Assembly (NCBI GenBank): GCA_003956705.1
Contig: QZCP01000063.1
Location: 44,358 to 108,357 of the forward strand
Direction: 5' to 3'
DNA: 64,000 nt
Source of the DNA: Brevipalpus yothersi
Lineage: Eukaryota > Arthropoda > Arachnida > Trombidiformes > Tenuipalpidae
Position numbers and translations under genes: made by a program
Shown: positions 56,201 through 64,000 of the stretch, in pieces
Position numbering within the stretch: position 1 is the first letter of the stretch
How the letters are laid out: the number at the start of each line of letters is the position of its first letter
Notes under the pieces: generated by a model
What the model was told of the DNA's origin: nothing
What the model saw: the letters and a program-made list of their open reading frames with translations, nothing else
Database searches by the model: none

Positions 56201-59200
56201 AAAATAAATAAGATTACCTAGAGAGGATAGGTGGAAAGAATTTCTTTTGACATTCTTTCCTATCCGTTCAGAGTTGATAGTTACCATTATATGTGAAACA
56301 GTGAAAGAAAAATATCTGTTAAACACGGAATGGGTAAACATTGAAATCTGCTCTAAACAAATGACAATACAGCATATGTTGGTAGAAAGAATATTCCCTC
56401 TATAAAAGGAATTTCTTTCCCTGAGAATGATGCATAAGTTAAGCTACTGCATGAAGTGTACAAACACTATCATTGACCTCTATTTTCAAATTTTGGTCCA
56501 AAAAACAAGCTGTGAATTTTCCCTATTCTATCTTGTAAGAATAGCATACTAATGCTACAAGAATATTTCCATTCCTCTAGAATGAATTTTACAATAGAGA
56601 ACGAAATAGATAGATTGTTAATCATATGAACCTAATCATCTAATATTAGACGGGATAATTGCTCATTCGCATAGAAGACAATTTTTGGAATATTTCACTT
56701 TTTCACTCTCTCAGGGAGTAAGCTTCGTCAGTAAAACTATCTTTAATCATCATCTCATGTTACCCAGGATTTGTAACGATAAAATGACAATCCAACAGCC
56801 AAGACAAAAGAAACTCTGGTTACAAGGTAAGAAGTTCCACTTTCCATGACAAACACACCTTAGTTTCTATATCAGCATTGTTCTGTATGAGATAAGCATA
56901 GAATCTATTCTACACATCGAACCAACATTCTAATAAGATTTATTGAGCACAACAGGTTGTCTAGTATACTGCTTTGTCTTCAGAGACGTTCAGAAGAGAC
57001 TGACTTATTTTAGGAAGAAAGAAGAGAGATTTTCTGATCTCTGTCACTATGTTGCTGGAAGAATCATGAGAAGCCAAGCGTATTCTCAATTCAATAGTGT
57101 GATACAAAATCACATCCACAATCGATTAAGATCCATTCTAATCTTAGTTCTGGGCTCAATTTGGCTTTTATCAATAAGTTGCTAGGCCCAAGCAAAAGGA
57201 TTGATATACTTTCCATTCCAATTGTCTATAATAGACCTTTTCCATGAGGAATCTATCTCTCTTTTCCTATTACATTCTATAACCCAACGTACTTCAACGA
57301 TAACAGCTTAGCAACGATACATATCAGAGCCGAATTACAAGTGAGCTTGAGAGAGAAAGTAAATATTAGGTTATAAAGCCCTGGAATACTTCTACTTCTA
57401 CTTTGCTCACGATTGTGAAGAGTGTATGAGAATTTTCTCCAGCTTAAATACTTTGACAATACATATTGTAATTTGGTTGTTAATCTATGGCGAATTTTCC
57501 CGGAAAATCTGGAACAAATAATTGAAATCTGATCCACAATGAAAACCTTGATATCATCAGTCGGAACATTGTCCATAGGAAGAACAAGATTACTATCGAT
57601 GATAAGTTCATATACATACTCGTCAGAAACTATCATAAGTCTTCCTGTCATCTGAGCTAGAAAACTTACTTTCTTCACTTGAGATAAATGTTTCTCTGAC
57701 AACAGAAGATCCTAAATTACCACAATTATAGAAGCAGTTGAAAGCTATTGAATGAAAAGTTCTCATTTTTTAGAAACCTGGAAAAGTAAGAAGATGTATG
57801 ATACATCGTGGAGTTTTTTCATGACAGAAACCGTGAAAAAATCAGTGTGGAGTAATAGATAGTGATCAGATAGATGATCAGGAAGAAATTCAAGCATTTG
57901 CCGGATGAAAAATGGAAGAATTCACCCCTTCAGCATCATTTGAGCTGGACTCCATGGCAAGTTGAAAGTGAATGGTTGAGAGAGAGAGAATAAAACACAG
58001 TTCTGGTTGAAGCTTGAAAGAAAGCGTTGAAAATTCCCAACTGCTAGATAGAATTGAAAAAAGAATGCTCTAGAGTTCTGAAGAAGAGATTAAATGCTGT
58101 TTGAGAAAAAAAAATCTGGAAAATGCCTGCTTAAAGAGAGGTACGTGGTCTGGACAAGAATGTGTGAATATTGTTGAAAATTCTTTGCGAATTTCAGAAA
58201 TCTCAATCAATCTTTATGGAGAAATAGTGACTCAGACTGAGAGCGTTAGAAGCTCAAGCTCGAATAAATTGGTTAAACATTATTTTATATCAGAATATCC
58301 CACCCCAAGTTGGACCTCCCCAAAAGGAAAAGTGAATTTCAATCCTTCCCAAGTTAAAAAAATAAGCCTTACGATCTTCACCCCATCAGTGATATATTGT
58401 ATGGTGTGAAAAATATAATTTATACATCTTTCTGGTGTAAACTCATCTCTGCCTAGCTCAAAAAAGTATGTGTAATATCGTTTTTGAAATCTACGAGCCC
58501 ATTGTTTTAAAGAATTGGAAAAATATGTTGGTGGGAATCAGCGGGAAAAATCAATCATCGGTACCAATAAAATCCTCTCTCTAGGATAACGGAGGGCCAT
58601 CAATTAATATCAAATGAGAAAAATTCAAAGTTGTAGACATCCAACAATATCATAATCTTTCTGTACAAAAAACAAAGTATACCTATACATTTATTCTATT
58701 CTGAAGATACTCTCCGAAAGTAAACTAAAACTCACGAATATTCATCTCAGAACTTGTCAACTCCAAGCTCAACACATGATAATATACAATATGAGCAAGT
58801 GTTAGCTGCTCAGTGATTAAACCAAAAAAAGCCTATGGACCTGGCAGGCATTGAGGCCAAGACGTTTATTCATCGGGCTCAAGAGCTGGAAATGACAGCA
58901 AGGCGATTCTGGTGAGGAAAGGAAATGAGAAGGTGGAGAAAGTTATTCTGCTTGACATGTTACTGTCGCGTGTGTTCTTGCCCATATAATATAATATAGC
59001 ATACACAGACACACACATATACGCATATTATACTCATATACATGGTGGCGGTGTATATACTTTCATCAATCTTAAGAACCACTCATCAGAAAAGGCAAGA
59101 GAGAAAGAGAAAGAGAAAGAGAAAGAGAAAGAGAAAGAGAAAGAGAAAGAGAAAGAGAAAGAGAAAGAGAAAGAGAAAGAGAAAGAGAAAGAGAAAGAGA

Positions 59201-61547
59201 AAGAGAAAGAGAAAGAGAGATCTGAGTGAAACTGATATTAACCAGTGGTTGATGATCAAAAGCTCAAATGTCTTCTCTCTATCTTTTTTGAGAGAGCAAA
59301 AAAGTAAGAGAGAATAAACAGATTTCATTGATTTCATACCACAGAGAGGATGTTTTGCCTGGAGGAAGTAACAAAGTGGATAAAACTTCCTGAAATCGAA
59401 TGTAGAGCATGATGACCTTTAATAAATCTGAATCAAAAATCTAATTCTTATCATTCTGGAAGAAGCGAAATTCATTCACTCCAGAGACGAGTAAGCAAAA
59501 CGTGAGCCCCCCTTTTATCTGGTGAGGTTCGATTTCATCAGCAACAATCATAAGGCTAACAAACCACAAAGCATCATGTAACCTTCTCGAATTCAAATTG
59601 GATGAGGATAATCTTGTGGCCATAATATCCACAGCATCTAGCGTAGAATTGAGAAATCTAAGTGGTATACTGACCTTCCCCACCATTATAAGCAATTACT
59701 GATCTAGGAAATAATAATCAAATTAGAAATACAAAAATAGAGCTTTATAGTTCCAATACGAATTGTTCATTTGGAATAGACTATTTTTTCTTGTTTTCCC
59801 CCTCCCTCCTTCATGAATCTCCAGGAATGAGATGAATCAACCTTGAACAATTGATGTATATTTGCGAGTTGAAAAGATTCATGCTTCCACTGGAATGGCC
59901 ATTCCACAATGTTCCACAAGCGAACATAATTAAAGGCAAAGATTGTGAGAGCAGACATGTGAAAGATTGATGAGAATGAAACACAAGAATGTACTCACTA
60001 ATTGTCTTTTCCGCACACCATGGCAGCTCGCTTTTGAACGACAATGCAAAGTTTCTTACAGATACACGTGTATGTATATCCCATGACAATACACGGAATG
60101 ATTAAAGTTAAAACTAGCATGTAGACTTCGAAAAGCATCCAAGTTTTGGTTCGAGATGGATCCTTACGGCACCAGTAACCTTTACGTCGAACACCTACAA
60201 GCTCGTGTACCTGTACGATAAGAGAAACAGGTGAAAAAAAACTATTAGTTTGAATTTGCTCTGGGAGATCAGTGAATTCGATCAATCTCGATATATATTT
60301 TGAGTCTTATTCTTTTAGGTTGAGAGAATAAGCTTGCCAAATCTGAATAAATTGAGTTTTTCCACTCAAAATTCTTCTTCAAGGTTTGACAAAGATGCAA
60401 AAGAGTTTATCCCGAAAGACAATATAAATTGAGGCTTATTTGTGCTCTAGATTTTTGTTGAAGGAGGAATAGGATCAAAACCTCAGAAAATCATTAATTT
60501 TACTATCTTTCATCATTAAGTGAGAATGAAAAATTGCCTTTCAAGGTGGCAAAAGCTGTCAAAATCATTTTGTAGGCTGAAAAATAATTAGAATGATCCA
60601 TATTCAATCAATGACACTAATGATTGATACTTGATTGTTAGCTAAAATGCTGTTTAGTGGAAGAAAAATGAAATGAATAGAAAACGGTTGGAACCAAGTT
60701 TTGGGAATCAAAGCTAGCTTCAAGTTATTCAAAATATTTTGTCAAACATTGGCTCTGGTGAAGGGAATTCATATTGACTGGTGAATACAGAAACAGTTCA
60801 GAAAGTGACTGTGTGTAGACAGAATGTAGAAGAATGATGAAGTCATTTTACACACAAAATCACATACAAAAATATGAACCAAAAGCTTGACCAGTCTCAT
60901 CCATCATATTCATGGAAGACAGAAAAAAAAGATAAAGCTATAAGCTGAAAGTTTCACTATTATTTTGGCAAGCAAGGTGAACAAAATCTCAGCTATATTC
61001 CAGTGTATGTATATTCTATATGGAATAAATATGGCTTCTATTCTATGTGTCAGTAAAAAAAAGAATGAGAAACCTTGATCAATCGCTCGATATGTCAATG
61101 TCTATATAGCTGGAAGTTTTTCTTTTCTCTTCATTCTCTTTTTTTTCTTCTATGCCCATCAATAGAGACTAAGCTGATGTAAATGACATTAAAGAATATA
61201 TGCTATATTGACCATGAAAAAAGAATATCAAGAATGTTGGAAAAAGAGAGAAAAAAGCAAACTGAGAAAGAGAGGAAAGTTTTTCTTCAGAGGCATCTAT
61301 TAGAGATCAATAAGTAGTATGTAAAGTTTTTTTTCTTCTCTCTTGCTTCAAATTGGAAAATTCAAAAGTTATGAAACTTATTTACACCGAAAATCTGTGT
61401 GTACATATGCATGTATGGCTTACCTGAAGCTCGAGAATGGGTGAGGCAGTGATGAAGGCAAATATCCATGTCAATATAATGATAGCTCGAGTGTGTGACA
61501 TAGTGCACATATAACGACTACGAACAGGATGAAGAATAGCATAATAT
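50050..61547 (-). CDS. Rhodopsin-type peptide GPCR, 3' part (TM4-TM7)
   Basis: Class A G-protein-coupled receptor on the minus strand. Exons found: 61547-61424, 60210-59999, 51350-51194 and 50379-50050; phase is kept across all three junctions, giving 273 aa. The first exon found starts inside the Arg codon of a DRY-type motif (RYYAILHPVRSRYMC), then TM4. The second has the Cys of extracellular loop 2 (GYWCRKD) and TM5 with its Pro. The third is a hydrophilic intracellular loop 3. The last has TM6 with the CWSP motif (FILCWSPILIINLL), TM7 with NPIVY, a Cys pair suited to palmitoylation (ARCLPC) and the C-terminal tail. Overall it looks like an insect neuropeptide receptor; I lean towards the CNMamide/TRH-receptor-like group, without certainty. 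Exons for the N terminus and TM1-TM3 were not found between 61548 and 64000. The loop-3 intron is about 8.6 kb, the longest seen here. Confidence 0.8.
53171..53213. repeat. (GA)n microsatellite
   Basis: About 21 units within the large GPCR intron. Confidence 0.9.
55279..55300. repeat. (GT)n microsatellite
   Basis: Eleven units within the large GPCR intron. Confidence 0.85.
57277..57713 (-). CDS. Uncertain long open frame inside the GPCR intron
   Basis: About 145 codons without a stop, the longest non-repeat frame in this AT-rich intron that is not explained by a known gene. A possible acceptor (GGTAATTTAG) precedes it at 57714. The first 60 residues look protein-like (MTGRLMIVSDEYVYELIIDS, then NLVLPMDNVPTDDIKVFIVD); the rest is less so. 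I recognise no domain and no confirmed partner exon. It could be a nested gene, a decayed gene or chance. Confidence 0.2.
59097..59220. repeat. (GAGAAA)n hexanucleotide repeat, about 20 copies
   Basis: Very regular six-base tandem array, all purine on the plus strand, in the large GPCR intron. It produces spurious Arg-Lys and Phe-Leu frames. Confidence 0.95.
59441..59678 (-). CDS. Uncertain small open frame inside the GPCR intron
   Basis: From an ATG at 59678 a frame of about 78 codons (MVGKVSIPLRFLNSTLDAVD at the start) runs to a TAG at 59441. The composition is protein-like but I recognise nothing, and no splice partner is established. It lies on the same strand as, and 1.7 kb upstream of, the frame at 57277-57713. 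Confidence 0.15.
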
Positions 61548-63519
61548 CTGTGGTAATAAAAAGTGAGACAGTTAAGTGAGATGAAAAAAATCATAGATAT
61601 AGAGAGAATGTGAAGAGGAAGAGAGAAAAAAAATGCGACTCAAAGTTTTGATAAGTTTTTTGTCACTCCAATAACAAGAAGCCCTCGAGAAAATCTGTAC
61701 ATTCAGATCATCCATGAAGAGTGAGGAAAATTATTCCAAGAAGGAATACAGATCAAAACAAAAAATGACATATACATGTAAATGTAAATGTATGTGAGTA
61801 AAATTTTGGATATTGTTTTGACGAGTTGAAATTGATAAAAAGAAGTGAGGAATAAAAAATTCAAGAAGAAAAAAGAACGAATAATGACCTCGAGAATATT
61901 CCATTTTCTCTTACTATACACTGAATGAGGGAAATAGTTTAACAATAATTTGATCCATCACTCAGTATCCATGAAATATAAATGAGCTTTGAGAGATCAT
62001 TTTTGGGTGGAAGAAAGAAAATGATTGAGCAGAAAATCAAAAGTGAACATGATTCAAAACTTTTCACTTTCTTTTTCTCTTTCATTCTTCCACAAAACTA
62101 TAGCTCTCGGTGGAAAAATTCTGGAAGAATAATAAAAATGATTATATACACAGAGATTAAGCTGGCAAAATTGTATAGAATTTTGAATAATTGACAGTTT
62201 TCGAAATGTCAACTGCATGATACACACACACATTGAATTGTTTTTCGTCACAATTCACACATGCACACATTAAGCGTCAGAATTTTCAAAGTATAACAAT
62301 ATTCATGATGAATATTGATAATTGAGCAAGTCATCCATTCATCACTTAATTCAATCACTTTTCACTCTATTCAAAACATTCTGTTCAACTTTTCATCTCA
62401 ATAAATCATTTCATGTATAGTAGCCGATCATTTAGTGGGCAAAATATAGTCAACAGTAGTTAATCCAATAAATCTGTTCATAAGATTCGACCACCTCCAT
62501 AAATGCATGAGTTCAATTGAATTGTGTGTAATATGTAGTCAAAACAAACTGTCATTTATAATCAATAAAACTTTTTTGATCAGTAGAACAGTTTTCCAAC
62601 TGTATTACTACTCGGATTACTTGATTGAATGTTGGCTGTTGAACCATTGAAATGGCCTCATAAAATGTATGGAGCATTGCCATGTGTACATGTATATGTG
62701 TACCATGTTGATTTCAACTTTCTTTTTTCTCCCAAGATTATCCATCTTCTCTCCACATTGTTAGCTAATGATTTTGAAAGGTGACATCTTGATGGATGAT
62801 CCAAAAATGTTTCAGATGAGATGACATAAGAAGGCTGGCTCAGAATGGTAAAGTTGCTGGAAAAAATATTCACTCTTTTCGTGGGCAGAGTAATGCAAAC
62901 ATGCGAAGACAGAGAAAAAAATATCAACCCCATAAAAGAGTAGAGAAAGAGAAAGCTTATTGTTGAACACTTTTTTCATGCATAATTAACCAGAGATATT
63001 GTAGGATATGGATCCAAGATTATGAGGAAGTCAACATGAAAAGACATAAGATTCATGGCACACTAGACAAGTGGAAGAGAATGTACTACGAAAAGCATGT
63101 GGACAAACTAAAAAGTTGATTGTTTTCACGAGATTACACACATACACACCTCAAACATTGATTCAATAAAACCACAGACACAGATAAACAAAAGTTCTGT
63201 ACAATACGTATAGATGTTAAGAATTAACTATCATCATCACCCTTGAATCATGATGATGTCGAACAAAATTTTGTAATTACACTTGATCACTAATTAACAC
63301 CTGAGGACAGTCGAAATGAACAGTAAACACACGTGATCAAAAAAAAACGTGGACAAGACAAGGATGACGCAATCGTTCGGCTTTGATTTGCTCAAGTTAA
63401 TGAAAGTTTGTTTTGCTTCAACTTTTCATGACTAATGACATGGTGTTTGTGTGTGTGTCTGTGATGTATTTGAGAGAGATCATGAGATGGATGATTAATT
63501 GTTGATTCCTTGACCTCAG
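61548..63519. other. Probable GPCR intron; no exon recognised
   Basis: The upstream neighbour of the TM4 exon should end in two bases of an Arg codon preceded by Asp or Glu. No TM1-TM3 exon of that kind is visible on the minus strand. The rest is AT-rich and unremarkable. Confidence 0.4.
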
Positions 63520-63683
63520 CCATGGAAGGATCACAGGCACCGTCATCATCGCTGGACAATAACAACATGGATATTTATCAAACTGTAGAATCTTCACCAA
63601 ACGATGTCAACATCAATAGCAAGTATTGTTATGATTCGAGAATGTCAACAGATGAACATTGTCAACGTTGTTTATCGATTTAT
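63520..63683 (+). CDS. First coding exon of an unidentified gene
   Basis: An acceptor (CCTTGACCTCAG) ends at 63519; two bases later an ATG opens a frame of 54 codons that ends at a consensus GTGAGT donor at 63684, phase 0. The peptide is hydrophilic, rich in Ser, Asn and Asp, with four Cys near its end (KYCYDSRMSTDEHCQRCLSI). The upstream acceptor implies a non-coding leader exon. The product cannot be named from this piece. Confidence 0.5.
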
Positions 63684-63963
63684 GTGAGTATTTGTTAATT
63701 CTCATTTGTGATAAGAATTCATTGATTTTGAATAAGATGAGAAACTGATACGATTGTTATTCTGATTTTTCATGCATATAAAATGAGTATATTTTTCCGG
63801 AAAGTTTCATTGAGGATTAAATGTCATTCTTTTTTTGGCTGAGGCTTATCTGTTAGTTGATAGTTTCTATCATCAAACTTTCATTACAATCTATATAACC
63901 ATGAAATTTTTCCACTAGTAATTCAACTCGTAACATGGTGCCTTTTTTGTTTCTGTTCGTCCA

Positions 63964-63965
<2 letters not shown>

Positions 63966-64000
<35 letters not shown>
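63966..64000. repeat. (TC)n microsatellite running off the window edge
   Basis: Perfect TC run continuing to the last base; the true length is unknown. Confidence 0.9.

Noticed and set aside
59042..59337. Arg-Lys and Phe-Leu repeat frames of 80-90 codons
   Set aside because: They are produced by the GAGAAA repeat.

Overview
The window is AT-rich eukaryotic DNA with intron-containing genes (introns from about 50 bases to more than 8 kb), consensus GT-AG splice sites and very many (GA)n/(CT)n microsatellites. A Spatzle-like cystine-knot gene and two glutamate-gated chloride channel (GluCl) genes place it in an arthropod. Two GluCl paralogues within 26 kb fit a mite better than an insect, because insects usually have one GluCl gene and mites several. 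My best guess is a small-genome acariform (astigmatid) mite; the species cannot be told from the sequence.

Layout. 1-2125: a possible last exon of an upstream gene, then a gene-poor leader. 2126-11915 (+): a seven-exon Spatzle-like Toll ligand. 12602-15919 (-): an m6A reader of the YTHDF family, convergent with it. 16744-18235 (+): mitochondrial ribosomal protein mS29/DAP3, sharing an apparent divergent promoter with YTHDF. 19343-19924 (+): a small unrecognised three-exon gene. 21252-27208 (-): GluCl paralogue A, whose first exon was not found. 29071-30327: a complete mariner-type transposon with matching 32-bp TIRs, TA duplication and intact transposase. 32118-33065 and 34349-35296 (both -): tandem GILT-like thiol reductase paralogues. 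36363-37394 (+): a secreted S1 serine protease. 38459-39553 (+): COX18, convergent with ribosomal protein eS24 (39737-40463, -). 41303-47559 (+): GluCl paralogue B, complete from signal peptide to TM4. 50050-61547 (-): the 3' two-thirds of a peptide-type GPCR (TM4-TM7), its upstream exons beyond or not found in the window. 63520-63683 (+): first coding exon of an unidentified gene.

Most gene models here were assembled by reading splice sites and checking that phase is kept across every junction. Several exons (GluCl-B exon 1, GILT exons 1, 5 and 6, GluCl-A exon 5) are short or lie in frames that a plain ORF scan misses. The strongest points for follow-up are the natural glutamate at the TM3 ivermectin-site glycine in GluCl-A (its paralogue B keeps glycine), the loss of the first CXXC cysteine in one of two tandem GILT genes, an apparently intact mariner, and a 15-base in-frame microexon in YTHDF. 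No CRISPR array, rRNA or convincing tRNA was seen.
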